Assembly (NCBI RefSeq): GCF_000482725.1
Contig: NZ_KI519482.1
Span: forward strand, 56,169 to 120,168
Reading direction: 5' to 3'
DNA length: 64,000 nt
DNA from: Psychromonas arctica DSM 14288
GTDB taxonomy: Bacteria > Pseudomonadota > Gammaproteobacteria > Enterobacterales > Psychromonadaceae
This document shows, piece after piece, positions 18,543 through 27,545 of the stretch. A program made the translations under genes and the position numbers. The notes below the pieces were generated by a model, which was not told where the DNA came from, ran no database searches, and saw only the letters and a list, made by a program, of their open reading frames with translations. Positions within the stretch are counted from its first letter, which is position 1, and each line of letters opens with the position of its first letter.

Positions 18543-18862
18543 ACACTGATAGCTGTTTATATTTATAGCCAGAATCTAGTCGCTCATGTCTTGCAGATTT
18601 TGTTTCTTCAATGGTAACGAGTATCAATTATCTAGTTCCACATAATTAATGCTCAATTCTTTTTTCTAATTGGTACTAATAAAATGTGATACACCTCATT
18701 AATATAGATGAAGGTGAACAAGCAGGCAGTGCATGACCTCTCATTAGCATAAAAGTAGACTGCAACAGTAAAAATGACCATTATACTTAAAATAATAAGT
18801 CATACTTATAAGTGATCAAAATGGACTGACATTTTTTAGTTGAATCCAAGAATGGTAAATTA
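18543..18862 (+). other. Gene-free region between uvrB and the diguanylate cyclase gene
   Basis: 320 bases with no credible open frame. I looked for a GEMM c-di-GMP riboswitch before the GGDEF gene and saw none. No strong terminator for uvrB is visible. The region presumably carries the promoter of the downstream gene, but no clear consensus pair stands out. Confidence 0.5.
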
Positions 18863-19849
18863 ATGATAGAAACTGAAGAATATGGATATCGCCGCACTAC
18901 ACTGCGGGTTTTACTCGTTGTAACCATTTTTGCAGCAAGTTTTTTTGCTGTGACTAATTGGCTCGCAGGGTTTCATCTTTTTTCAATTATCGAAGCAATT
19001 ATTGCGAGCTTTTGGAGTTGGATATTAGTTATTAGTAAGACAACACAATATTTACAGAGATGGTCTTTTGTCTATTTATGTACTTTTTACTTCCTAGTCA
19101 TATATGGAATTATGATCACTAATTTTAAGGCCGGGCTATTCTCATGGCTGTTTATTTTCCCCATTCTCTCTTATCTACTGTTAGGGCTCAAAGCAGGAAC
19201 AGTGATCACCTTTGTTAGTGTTTCTGGCGGCTTAGCAGCGCTAGGTCAATTAGTGTGGGCAAGTGATACCGAAGCACACTGGATTGTTATAGGTAATGTT
19301 GGGTTTACGCTTGCTGCAATTTGGTCAATGGTTTATGTATACGAAGCTAAACGTGAAGAGGTTGTTAAATACTTGAAGGAGCAAGCAAGGAAAGATCCTT
19401 TAACTGGTTTACTCAATGTACGGGACTTGAATGGTATTCTCACCAGCACATTACAAATAGCGGAGCGGCATTCACAACCTGTGACCTTGGTATACATTGA
19501 TATTAATGATTTTAAGCAGATTAATGATGCGCAAGGGCATCAAAAAGGCAATGAAATTTTGCTTGCAGTGGCAAAAGCTATAAAAAAAATGACGCGTGTA
19601 GAGGATCAAGCATTTAGATACGGTGGAGATGAATTTTGCATTATTTTCCCTAATTGTGTTGAACAACAAGTAGAGCAAACCTTTGGAATACGACTAGCTA
19701 ATGAAGTACATGAAAATTTAGATAAATTGACCATGAGCATTGGTTATGCTCAGACGGGCCCTACTAATTTTTGTTCTCCTGATTCCCTTATCCATAAAGC
19801 AGATAAAAACATGTATTTAGTTAAGTCAACTTCCAAAATAAATATTTAA
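18863..19849 (+). CDS. Membrane-anchored diguanylate cyclase (GGDEF)
   Basis: 328 residues. The N-terminal part has about six membrane spans (roughly residues 14-34, 38-58, 66-86, 92-108, 112-131 and 140-160) with no recognised extracellular sensor. The C-terminal GGDEF domain (about 172-325) has DPLTGLLN, the metal-binding DIND region (213-216) and an intact GGDEF at 254-258. The inhibitory I-site RVED is at 245-248, the proper five residues before GGDEF. It should make c-di-GMP from two GTP and be product-inhibited. The membrane part may sense a signal directly. Monocistronic. Confidence 0.9.
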   Translation: MIETEEYGYRRTTLRVLLVVTIFAASFFAVTNWLAGFHLFSIIEAIIASFWSWILVISKTTQYLQRWSFVYLCTFYFLVIYGIMITNFKAGLFSWLFIFPILSYLLLGLKAGTVITFVSVSGGLAALGQLVWASDTEAHWIVIGNVGFTLAAIWSMVYVYEAKREEVVKYLKEQARKDPLTGLLNVRDLNGILTSTLQIAERHSQPVTLVYIDINDFKQINDAQGHQKGNEILLAVAKAIKKMTRVEDQAFRYGGDEFCIIFPNCVEQQVEQTFGIRLANEVHENLDKLTMSIGYAQTGPTNFCSPDSLIHKADKNMYLVKSTSKINI

Positions 19850-19887
19850 CTTGGAAGCTGGCTGAATAAATACGCGGATATATTGTT

Positions 19888-19911
19888 AAGTAATTATTTT
19901 GCAATTACTTT
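19888..19911. terminator. Possible AT-rich hairpin between convergent genes
   Basis: AAGTAATT (19888-19895) pairs with AATTACTT (19903-19910) with a seven-base loop. It lies between the ends of the GGDEF and glutaredoxin genes, but the stem is weak and there is no strong T tract. Confidence 0.35.
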
Positions 19912-19946
19912 ATGTCGCATACTTGAATGAGCGATGACAACAATCA

Positions 19947-20210
19947 TTATTGCGATATAAAATTAATGATGTCACTAGATTCATATAACCATTGTGTTTC
20001 ACCGCTGGCATGCTCGATGCGTAAACATGGTACTTGTTTTTTACCGCCACCTTGAATTAAATCATTACGATGTTGAGTTTGCTGTTGGATATTTCTGTGC
20101 TCTATATCCAACCCTAATTTTTGTATCGCTTTACGTGTCATTGCACAATATGGGCAAGCATCGTAATGATAAAGAGACAGAGATTTTACTGGTGTTTTTG
20201 ATAATGTCAT
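19947..20210 (-). CDS. Glutaredoxin-like protein
   Basis: 87 residues. Thioredoxin fold with the classic dithiol active site CPYC in YHYDACPYCAMTRKAI, the cis-proline loop KQVPCLRIE and a C-terminal WLYESSDIINFI typical of glutaredoxins that bind glutathione. An extra cysteine after the cis-proline is notable but not rare. It reduces disulfides or glutathione mixed disulfides in the cytoplasm. Single gene, convergent with the GGDEF gene. Confidence 0.9.
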   Translation of the reverse strand: MTLSKTPVKSLSLYHYDACPYCAMTRKAIQKLGLDIEHRNIQQQTQHRNDLIQGGGKKQVPCLRIEHASGETQWLYESSDIINFISQ

Positions 20211-20428
20211 TTTGCTTCCTTAAAGTGGAACTGGTTGTTATAAAACTTAATTTTACTGATTCATTTTGCTGATTGATATTTGTAAATTGAAGTGAATTAT
20301 AAACAATGAATTAGTGTTGGTAGCGACCGATCGTCTAAATATCCCCCCCATTAGTCCATATCGTTGATTTACAGATAAATGTTCACAAAGCCAATTCCTT
20401 GGTTTTGAATTCACTATCAATCTGCTTA

Positions 20429-21115
20429 TCAGACTGCTTTTGACATTTCCTTACCGTGCAAGGAAGTTAGTTTTTTTAATAACATATCACCAGCAATATA
20501 AATAACGATAGCCCCTACAGGCGGATTAATGGTTGTGAATAACCACCAGTTCGAATGCCAATACCAGGTGCCAAGCTGCGTACCGACAATTTCTAGATAT
20601 AAGACCAATAGACTCATTATTAGATATAAAATAGCGTAGTTTTTGCGCTGCAGCAGATAAAAAAACAATAGCGCTAAACAGGCGCTTAGGGTGTCGCTGA
20701 GCACTATCGATACGGTCAAAAATAATAGAATGAAAAAGGGCACTAAGACCATTTTAATTTTGTGTTCATTTTTCTGGATTAATTTTACGTTACTGATTAA
20801 TAAACCAGTGATATAGATTACAGCATGGCCAAAGGGTACGTATAGGGGAATGCCATCATTCCTATAATTATACATATCAAGCCATAGACAACAGATCAGC
20901 TCACCAAGCCATGATAAAGGCACCATGATGATCATTAGTTTTTTTAGTGATGTATTGACTTTAATAAAAAGAAAAGCCCATAAGCTCATAATTATGATTG
21001 ATGTAAAGAGCTTATTATCAAAGTTAGTACCTTGTATCAATGTAGAATCTAACATCAATGCAGGGATCCATATCAAGATAAGTAATGAGTAGGTAGCATA
21101 TTTATTTAGTAGCAT
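20429..21115 (-). CDS. Uncharacterised multi-pass membrane protein
   Basis: 228 residues, about seven to eight membrane spans covering most of the chain. I do not recognise the family with confidence. Polar motifs sit within or next to spans: LGELICCLWLDMYNYRNDG followed by PLYVPFGHAVIY, and near the end YLEIVGTQLGTWYW followed by NPPVGAIVIY. The repeated glutamate, GHA and NPP motifs suggest an enzyme or transporter with residues buried in the membrane, but I cannot name a substrate. It has no operon partner. The start ATG at 21115 lacks a strong ribosome site. Confidence 0.6.
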   Translation of the reverse strand: MLLNKYATYSLLILIWIPALMLDSTLIQGTNFDNKLFTSIIIMSLWAFLFIKVNTSLKKLMIIMVPLSWLGELICCLWLDMYNYRNDGIPLYVPFGHAVIYITGLLISNVKLIQKNEHKIKMVLVPFFILLFLTVSIVLSDTLSACLALLFFYLLQRKNYAILYLIMSLLVLYLEIVGTQLGTWYWHSNWWLFTTINPPVGAIVIYIAGDMLLKKLTSLHGKEMSKAV

Positions 21116-21278
21116 TAATTAATACTTTTAATGAAGAAGTTTTTTAGGTTGATCAATTAAACAGCATTTTGACAAAGACATTATCATTTGCAAGATTTCT
21201 CTATATTATACTGCTATGTAAATCCTATGTAGAGTTCATAACATTTCTAAGCAGGGTAACTATCACACTGTTTCAATA

Positions 21279-21668
21279 CTAAGCTAATGGTGTTAGTTGA
21301 TGCTGTTTGGCAATGGCATTTGCAACCTGTATTAATCGATTTTTTATTGCTTGTTCAATACCTTCATTTATTTTTACTAAGTCTGCAATTGTAATCAAGG
21401 CTTGCGTATTTAGGTTATTACCTTGGTGTTGATAAGCAATGCCAGTATCGACCACCCAATGTTCTGTAGTCAGCTGTTTTTCTTCTATTGTCTTTACTAG
21501 CATAAAATTAATGGACAAAATAATCCTTTCATCTTCATACCAATTTGCCTTTAAAGCTTGAAAGTTGATCCACATTTCTAATTTCTTTATTAAAGGTGTT
21601 AGCGCACTAGAAAATGTCTGGTCGGCGACGACTGTGATAGGAAGTGAATTATACATTATGTAGATCAT
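21279..21668 (-). CDS. Hypothetical protein, 129 residues
   Basis: No recognised family. Predicted soluble alpha/beta protein without signal peptide or cysteines. The middle contains LTTEHWVVDTGIAYQHQGNN; the C-terminal half is helical (LVKINEGIEQAIKNRLIQVANAIAKQ). The ATG at 21668 has no good ribosome site; ATG 21656 is an alternative. It precedes nothing on its strand for about 150 bases and follows maf by about 130 bases. The length and lack of competing frames make it a likely real gene. Confidence 0.5.
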   Translation of the reverse strand: MIYIMYNSLPITVVADQTFSSALTPLIKKLEMWINFQALKANWYEDERIILSINFMLVKTIEEKQLTTEHWVVDTGIAYQHQGNNLNTQALITIADLVKINEGIEQAIKNRLIQVANAIAKQHQLTPLA

Positions 21669-21679
21669 CTATTATTAGG

Positions 21680-21711
21680 GGCAGGAGTTGGCCTATTAAC
21701 CTGATCCTGCC
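21680..21711 (-). promoter_or_regulatory. Hairpin between maf and the downstream hypothetical gene
   Basis: GGCAGGA (21680-21686) pairs with TCCTGCC (21705-21711), with an 18-base loop. There is no T tract on either strand, so it is more likely an RNA structure just before the hypothetical gene than a true terminator. It lies upstream of the start at 21668. Confidence 0.35.
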
Positions 21712-21795
21712 TAACGTTATTAGAATCTTGCTGCGGTACTTTTACAGTACTACACGATGCTGTTAGCGACTGCAGTATACGTATCAACACTTTGC

Positions 21796-22377
21796 TTAAA
21801 GCACGGAAAACCCTTCTTTTTCTAATAGCTCAATCAAAGAGATAAGTGGAAGCCCAATTAAACTATTTGGATCTTTCCCTTCAAATCGACTAAATAAGCT
21901 AATACCAAAACCTTCACTTTTGAAACTTCCTGCACAATTATAAGGTTGCTCTTTGTTAAGGTAATTAGTGATCATTGCATCTGATAAATCACGAAAATAG
22001 ACGTCGAAAGGTTCAACTAAAGAGTGTACTTGTCCCGTTTTGCTATTAACTACCGCTAATCCAGTATAAAAAGTAACGTGTTGACCACTGGCTGCTTTTA
22101 ATTGTTTAAATGCATTTTCAAAGTTACCGGGTTTACCTAAGATTTTACCGTCGTTTAAACACACTTGATCTGAACCTATGATTAAGGCGTCTGGAAATTC
22201 GCTAACAACTGCTTGAGCCTTTGCTATCGCCAATCTTTCTACTAATTGGATTGCCGTTTCTCCAGGTAATTCCTCTTCGTTTACGTGTGGGTTAGCTGTT
22301 GAAAAGTCTAGATGTAGCTTTGTTAATAGCTCTTTTCTAAACGGTGAAGTCGATGCTAACACTAGCTTCTGTGGCAT
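21796..22377 (-). CDS. maf: Maf family nucleotide pyrophosphatase (YceF type)
   Basis: 193 residues. Maf motif near the N-terminus, [12 protein letters not shown], and the catalytic region [20 protein letters not shown], then [10 protein letters not shown]. The family hydrolyses non-canonical or methylated NTPs, and the YceF branch prefers 7-methyl-GTP. Assignment to that branch rests on location (divergent from yceD-rpmF, as in enterobacteria) and on overall pattern. Cytoplasmic. About 135 bases separate it from yceD. Confidence 0.93.
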   Translation of the reverse strand: MPQKLVLASTSPFRKELLTKLHLDFSTANPHVNEEELPGETAIQLVERLAIAKAQAVVSEFPDALIIGSDQVCLNDGKILGKPGNFENAFKQLKAASGQHVTFYTGLAVVNSKTGQVHSLVEPFDVYFRDLSDAMITNYLNKEQPYNCAGSFKSEGFGISLFSRFEGKDPNSLIGLPLISLIELLEKEGFSVL

Positions 22378-22513
22378 AATAAACCTTACTTAAGTGGAAA
22401 AATGAGTTTATTTTAAGGACTGTGAAAGAATAAAGCGATAGCTGAATAAAAACTTAAGAAAAATAACGCTTTTTCTTTGACTATATTGAACTCTATCTAT
22501 ATTATTCGCGACC

Positions 22514-23035
22514 ATGCAAAAGGTTAAACTACCGATTAGCGTTGATTCTGTTCGCGCTGCTAATAATAGACTGGAGCTAGTTGCTAGCCTCGATAAGTCT
22601 TTATTAAGCAGATTAGGAGAGTCAACAAACAGTATTCACTCTGATATCGATACTGCTTTTTCGTTTGATGTGGACCAGCAAAAGCTGAGAATATTCAAAG
22701 GTAAAGCAAGTGTCGCAGTAGAACTCACTTGTCAACGGTGCAATGAGCCTATGACTTATCAGTGTGAAGCTGAATTTACGTATTGTCCCGTTCTTAATAA
22801 AGAACAGGAAAATAATTTACCAGACGTTTATGAACCCATTTATTACGATGAAAATGGGGAGGTAAACCTTCATCAAATAGTTGAAGATGAGCTGTTATTA
22901 ACACTTCCGCAAATTGCAAAACATGCAATAGCAGAATGTAAATATGGCAACTACGAAAGTAGCTTTGGCGAAATTGAGGAAGAGCAAGAACGTCCTAACC
23001 CATTTGATGCTCTAGCGAAGCTAAAGCTCAAGTAA
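22514..23035 (+). CDS. yceD: 23S rRNA accumulation protein YceD (DUF177)
   Basis: 173 residues. DUF177 family with a central cysteine pair in VELTCQRCNEPMTYQCEAEF and an acidic C-terminal region ending NPFDALAKLKLK, as in YceD. It is linked to 23S rRNA accumulation in bacteria and is nearly always followed by rpmF. Here rpmF starts 18 bases after its stop. First gene of a long cluster for lipid synthesis and envelope functions. Confidence 0.95.
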   Translation: MQKVKLPISVDSVRAANNRLELVASLDKSLLSRLGESTNSIHSDIDTAFSFDVDQQKLRIFKGKASVAVELTCQRCNEPMTYQCEAEFTYCPVLNKEQENNLPDVYEPIYYDENGEVNLHQIVEDELLLTLPQIAKHAIAECKYGNYESSFGEIEEEQERPNPFDALAKLKLK

Positions 23036-23053
23036 CTAGCAGGAATTTTTAAA

Positions 23054-23224
23054 ATGGCAGTACAAAAAAGTCGTAAGACTCCTTCAAAACGCGGTATGCG
23101 TCGTTCACATGATGCACTAAGTGCACCTACTTTAACTGTTGATAGTACTTCTGGTGAAACTCACCGTCGTCATCACGTTACTGCTGACGGCTTCTACAAA
23201 GGCAAAAAAGTAATCGAAAAGTAA
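23054..23224 (+). CDS. rpmF: 50S ribosomal protein L32
   Basis: 56 residues, read directly from the sequence: it begins [20 protein letters not shown] and ends [17 protein letters not shown]. This is a canonical L32 of the zinc-free type, since it has no cysteine pairs. AGGA at 23041-23044 is the ribosome site. It sits between yceD and plsX, the conserved order that links ribosome synthesis to lipid synthesis. Confidence 0.98.
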   Translation: MAVQKSRKTPSKRGMRRSHDALSAPTLTVDSTSGETHRRHHVTADGFYKGKKVIEK

Positions 23225-23233
23225 GTTATTACT

Positions 23234-24274
23234 TTGCGTAACTTTACCATTGCGCTTGATGCCATGGGGGGTGATTTTGGCCCCCATATTTCTTTATCTG
23301 CAAGTTCAAAATCCCTACAGTTACACCCAAATTTGTTCATTACTATCATTGGTGATGCCCAACAAATAACTCCTCTATTAAAAAAATATCAGCTACTTAA
23401 TCACAAGAGAATAAAGTTTGTACACGCACCAGAAACCATATCAATGGAAGATGATCCTGTTTCTGTTTTACGTCATCGTTCTCAATCTTCAATGCTCGTT
23501 GCGTTACAATTAGTGGCTAAGGGAGAGGCAGATGCTTGTGTCAGCGCAGGTAATACTGGCGCATTAATGTTACTAGCTAAGCATACCTTAAAAACATTAG
23601 AGGGTATTTCAAGACCCGCTTTAGTCTCTGCACTACCAAATAATCGTGGTGGTCACAGTTACTTAATGGATTTAGGTGCAAATTTGCAATGTGGGTGTGA
23701 TACTCTGTTTAATTTTGCATTGATGGGCAGCGTACTTTGTGAACAAGTTGAGCAATTAAATGCTCCATCGGTTTCATTACTAAATGTTGGACGCGAAAGC
23801 AATAAAGGTAATGAAACGATTAAACAATGTGCAGAGATGTTGTCTGCTACTGAGTTTATTAATTACATCGGTTATATCGAAGCCAATGAACTATTCGACG
23901 GACGTGCAGATGTCGTTGTGACGGATGGGTTCAGTGGTAATATCGCGCTTAAAAGTTATGAAGGCATGGGACGTGTTTTTTTTGCACGATTACAGCAAGC
24001 GATAAATTCAACTTGGTATAGCCGTTTATTGGGTAAAGTATTGAATCCAATAATAAAAAACCAATTAAAAAATTTGCATCCAGATCTGTATAATGGAGCA
24101 AGTTTAATCGGATTACGTGGCATTGTTGTAAAAAGTCATGGAAGTGCAAATGAAAGTGCATTTTTCTATGCAATAGAACAAGCCATTAAAGAAATTCAAT
24201 GGCAGATACCTGCTTGTATTAGCGCAAGGTTGGAATCTGTCCTAGCAGAGCGAGATTGTTTATCACATGAATAG
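23234..24274 (+). CDS. plsX: Phosphate acyltransferase PlsX
   Basis: 346 residues. Converts acyl-ACP to acyl-phosphate at the start of phospholipid synthesis; peripheral cytoplasmic enzyme. Family motifs are [13 protein letters not shown] at the N-terminus, [40 protein letters not shown] and [13 protein letters not shown]. The start appears to be TTG at 23234: there is an in-frame stop just upstream (the rpmF TAA is in this frame at 23222-23224), and the next ATG would cut into the conserved motif. No good ribosome site precedes the TTG, only nine bases after rpmF, so coupling to rpmF is likely. It overlaps fabH by eight bases. Confidence 0.95.
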   Translation: MRNFTIALDAMGGDFGPHISLSASSKSLQLHPNLFITIIGDAQQITPLLKKYQLLNHKRIKFVHAPETISMEDDPVSVLRHRSQSSMLVALQLVAKGEADACVSAGNTGALMLLAKHTLKTLEGISRPALVSALPNNRGGHSYLMDLGANLQCGCDTLFNFALMGSVLCEQVEQLNAPSVSLLNVGRESNKGNETIKQCAEMLSATEFINYIGYIEANELFDGRADVVVTDGFSGNIALKSYEGMGRVFFARLQQAINSTWYSRLLGKVLNPIIKNQLKNLHPDLYNGASLIGLRGIVVKSHGSANESAFFYAIEQAIKEIQWQIPACISARLESVLAERDCLSHE

Positions 24275-25226
24275 CAAAATTATAGGTACGGGTAGTTATT
24301 TACCAACAGCAGTGCGCACCAACCAGGATTTAGAAAAAATGGTTGATACCAGTGATGAATGGATCACTGTACGTACTGGCATTAAAGAACGTCGCATTGC
24401 TAATGAGCAAGAAACAATCGCTTTCATGGGCAAGAAAGCTAGTGATCTAGCGTTAGAGGCGGCTGGTATGAGTGCGTCGGATTTAGATTTAATTATTGTG
24501 GCAACCACAAGTAACCATAATGCATTCCCTTCAGCAGCTTGTGAAGTGCAAAATTTATTAGGTATCTATGATATACCTGCCTTTGACGTTGCAGCTGCCT
24601 GTGCTGGATTTACTTATGCCTTAAGCGTTGCAGATAATTTCATTAAAGCCGGCGGAGCCAAAAACGTACTCGTGATTGGTGCAGATACATTGGCGAGTAC
24701 TTGTGATCCAGAAGATCGCAGTACTATTATTCTATTTGGTGATGGTGCCGGTGCAGCCGTGCTAACAGCAACGGAAGAACCTGGTATTTTATCGACTCAT
24801 ATCAATGCCGATGGTCGTTTTGGTGATTTACTCAAACTGCCAAATGTTGGCCGCGATAAAAATGCATTATTAAGTAATTCATATTTAACGATGGCGGGCA
24901 ATGAAGTATTTAAAGTAGCAGTTAAAAAACTAAGCCAAGTGGTTGTTGATACTTTAGCCGCTAATAATATTGAAAAAGAAAAACTAGACTGGTTAGTACC
25001 GCATCAAGCGAACCTTCGTATTATCGCAGCAACGGCAAAAAAATTAGAGATGTCTATGGATCAAGTTATTTTAGCACTTGATAAGCAAGGCAACACTTCT
25101 GCAGCATCTGTACCACTTGCTTTGGATGAAGGGGTAAGAAGTGGCAAAATTAAACCAGGCCATTTAGTGTTATTAGAAGCATTTGGTGGTGGTTTTACTT
25201 GGGGTAGTGCATTGGTTGTTATGTAA
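24267..25226 (+). CDS. fabH: 3-oxoacyl-ACP synthase III FabH
   Basis: 319 residues. Starts fatty-acid synthesis by condensing acetyl-CoA with malonyl-ACP. The catalytic cysteine is C112 in [11 protein letters not shown]; the histidine is in VPHQANLRI and the asparagine in [11 protein letters not shown]. The ATG overlaps the plsX end by eight bases. Part of the plsX-fabHDG-acpP-fabF run. Confidence 0.97.
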   Translation: MNSKIIGTGSYLPTAVRTNQDLEKMVDTSDEWITVRTGIKERRIANEQETIAFMGKKASDLALEAAGMSASDLDLIIVATTSNHNAFPSAACEVQNLLGIYDIPAFDVAAACAGFTYALSVADNFIKAGGAKNVLVIGADTLASTCDPEDRSTIILFGDGAGAAVLTATEEPGILSTHINADGRFGDLLKLPNVGRDKNALLSNSYLTMAGNEVFKVAVKKLSQVVVDTLAANNIEKEKLDWLVPHQANLRIIAATAKKLEMSMDQVILALDKQGNTSAASVPLALDEGVRSGKIKPGHLVLLEAFGGGFTWGSALVVM

Positions 25227-25304
25227 TTAACTTTACTAGTTACTAACACTATTAACTTCCAAGTTTCATTTTAAAAATTGTTAATACAAAATTTAGGAAT
25301 AAAG

Positions 25305-26246
25305 ATGACAAACTTTACATTCGCCTTTCCTGGTCAAGGCTCACAAAGTGTGGGCATGTTGGCTGATTTAGCGGCAACCTATCCTGTTGTTGTTGATACG
25401 TTTAAAGAAGCAAGTGCAACGTTGGGTTATGACCTGTGGGCATTAACCCAAGAAGGTCCTGCTGAGTTGTTAAACCAAACAGATAAAACACAACCAGCAT
25501 TATTGGCTGCATCTGTAGCAATTTGGCGTGTATGGGCAGAAGTTGGCGGTGAGTTACCAACAACAATTGCTGGCCATAGTTTAGGTGAATATTCTGCATT
25601 AGTGTGTGCTGGTGTGATTGATTTTAATGATGCCCTTAAATTAGTTGAGTTACGTGGTCAATTAATGCAACAAGCTGTACCAGCTGGTGTTGGTGCAATG
25701 TATGCGATCATCGGTTTAGGTGATGCAGAAATAAAAGCGGCTTGTGAACAAGCTGCGCAAGGCGAAGTTGTTTCTCCTGTCAATTTTAACTCACCAGGAC
25801 AAGTTGTTATCGCTGGTAACAAAGATGCAGTAGAGCGTGCCGGTATATTGTGTAAGGAAGCAGGTGCTAAACGCGCATTACCATTACCTGTTTCTGTACC
25901 CTCTCATTGTGCATTGATGAAACCTGCTGCCGATGAATTAGCCGTTGCACTGCGTTCTATTACATTTAATACACCGAAAATTTCAGTGATTAATAATGTT
26001 GATGTCGCGATTGAAACTGAAGCTAACAAAATCAAAGATGCGTTAGTGCGCCAACTATATTGTCCTGTACGCTGGACTGATATTGTAGTGAAAATGGCCG
26101 CCCAAGGCATTAATCTACAAGTGGAAGCTGGCCCTGGCAAAGTGTTAAGTGGTTTGGTTCGTCGTATTGAAAAAGGTGTTGCTGCGCAAGCTATCAATGA
26201 TTCAGCAAGTTTAGACGCTGCATTAGCTGCAGTTAAAGGAGAATAA
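25305..26246 (+). CDS. fabD: Malonyl-CoA:ACP transacylase FabD
   Basis: 313 residues from ATG 25305, with TTAGGAAT as ribosome site; a TTG frame from 25278 is rejected. Loads malonyl onto ACP. FAFPGQGSQSVGML is near the N-terminus and the catalytic serine is S92 in AGHSLGEYSALV, with the second histidine in SVPSHCALM. Late motif VEAGPGKVLSGLVRR. It is two bases before fabG. Confidence 0.97.
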   Translation: MTNFTFAFPGQGSQSVGMLADLAATYPVVVDTFKEASATLGYDLWALTQEGPAELLNQTDKTQPALLAASVAIWRVWAEVGGELPTTIAGHSLGEYSALVCAGVIDFNDALKLVELRGQLMQQAVPAGVGAMYAIIGLGDAEIKAACEQAAQGEVVSPVNFNSPGQVVIAGNKDAVERAGILCKEAGAKRALPLPVSVPSHCALMKPAADELAVALRSITFNTPKISVINNVDVAIETEANKIKDALVRQLYCPVRWTDIVVKMAAQGINLQVEAGPGKVLSGLVRRIEKGVAAQAINDSASLDAALAAVKGE

Positions 26247-26248
26247 GA

Positions 26249-26983
26249 ATGAGTATGCAAGATCAAGTTGTTTTAGTCACTGGTGCAAGCCGTGGTATCG
26301 GTCGTGCTATTGCCGAAAGCTTTGTTGCATTAGGTGCAACTGTATTAGGAACCGCGACGAGTGAAAGTGGCGCAGCTGCAATCAGTGAATATTTAGGTGA
26401 TGCGGGTAAAGGTTTTGTCTTGAACGTCACAGAAAACGAGTCTATTGAAGCATTATTTGCTGACATTAAGAAAGAGTTTGGTACTGTTGATGTGTTAGTG
26501 AACAATGCTGGTATCACTCGTGACAACCTATTGATGCGTATGAAAGATGCAGAGTGGGATGACATCATTGGTACTAACTTAACGCCTATCTTTAAATTGA
26601 GCAAAGCGGCGCTTCGTCCCATGATGAAAAAGCGTGCTGGTCGCATTATTAATGTAGGCTCTGTAGTCGGTACGATGGGTAATGCTGGTCAAACTAACTA
26701 TGCAGCAGCGAAAGCGGGCGTAATTGGCTTTACTAAATCATTAGCTCGTGAAGTGGCAAGCCGTGGTATTACTGTTAATACAGTAGCACCTGGTTTCATT
26801 GAAACTGATATGACTAAAGCATTAAACGAAGAGCAACGTGCCAATACTTTAGCAAACGTACCAGCTGGTCGTTTAGGTGATCCGAAAGAGATTGCTGCAA
26901 CTGTTGTATTTTTAGCCTCTGAAGGTGCGGCTTACATTAATGGTGAAACAATTCACGTTAATGGCGGCATGTACATGGTCTAA
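26249..26983 (+). CDS. fabG: 3-oxoacyl-ACP reductase FabG
   Basis: 244 residues, short-chain dehydrogenase. NADPH-binding VTGASRGIGRAIAE at about 10-23, NNAGIT, catalytic serine in NVGSVVG, and YAAAKAG with tyrosine and lysine. It reduces 3-oxoacyl-ACP in fatty-acid elongation. Start at ATG 26249 behind GGAG; the second ATG two codons later is an alternative. It follows fabD by two bases, with a longer gap to acpP. Confidence 0.97.
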   Translation: MSMQDQVVLVTGASRGIGRAIAESFVALGATVLGTATSESGAAAISEYLGDAGKGFVLNVTENESIEALFADIKKEFGTVDVLVNNAGITRDNLLMRMKDAEWDDIIGTNLTPIFKLSKAALRPMMKKRAGRIINVGSVVGTMGNAGQTNYAAAKAGVIGFTKSLAREVASRGITVNTVAPGFIETDMTKALNEEQRANTLANVPAGRLGDPKEIAATVVFLASEGAAYINGETIHVNGGMYMV

Positions 26984-27156
26984 TTTTTGACTTGTTGAGT
27001 TATCAAATTAACCTGAAAAAGATAGATATTCTATAATTTATTGATTAAAGTCGTAAAATACTGGTCTAACCAGTGATAGAATACTTGAATATTAAACGCG
27101 ATAGAATAAACTACCGCAACTTAACGCAAAAGCGTAATTACAAAGGAAGATAAAAA

Positions 27157-27390
27157 ATGAGCAATATCGAAGAACGCGTAAAAAACATCATCGTTGAACA
27201 ATTAGGTGTTCAACTTGACGAAGTTAAAAACGAAGCTTCTTTCGTTGACGATCTTGGTGCTGATTCACTAGACACAGTTGAGCTTGTAATGGCTCTTGAA
27301 GAAGAATTCGATACAGAGATCCCAGATGACGAAGCAGAGAAAATCACGACTGTTCAATCTGCTATTGATTACGTTGTTAACAACGGTTAA
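27157..27390 (+). CDS. acpP: Acyl carrier protein
   Basis: 77 residues, strongly acidic. The phosphopantetheine attachment serine is S37 in [16 protein letters not shown]. It carries growing acyl chains for the neighbouring Fab enzymes and for PlsX. AAGGA precedes the ATG. The 170-base gap after fabG suggests its own promoter, in keeping with the high expression usual for acpP, and a strong terminator follows. Confidence 0.98.
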   Translation: MSNIEERVKNIIVEQLGVQLDEVKNEASFVDDLGADSLDTVELVMALEEEFDTEIPDDEAEKITTVQSAIDYVVNNG

Positions 27391-27419
27391 TTCTTCACTT
27401 TAAAGTGTAGTTAATTTCT

Positions 27420-27450
27420 AAAGGCGGTCTTCTGACCGCCTTTTGTTTTT
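27420..27450 (+). terminator. acpP terminator
   Basis: AAAGGCGGTC (27420-27429) pairs with GACCGCCTTT (27434-27443) with a four-base loop TTCT, then TGTTTTT. A GC-rich stem with T tract right after acpP; fabF transcription beyond it is probably partial read-through or a separate promoter. Confidence 0.92.
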
Positions 27451-27545
27451 TATAGTTTGAATCCAATCATTTTCTTTAGCAATACCTAAGTATTTTATTT
27501 AAAGTTTTTAGTTATTGTTTTTAAAGCCTCATTTAGGAGAGTCTA

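Noticed and set aside
18543..18862. c-di-GMP riboswitch before the GGDEF gene
   Set aside because: The conserved GEMM core sequences are not present.
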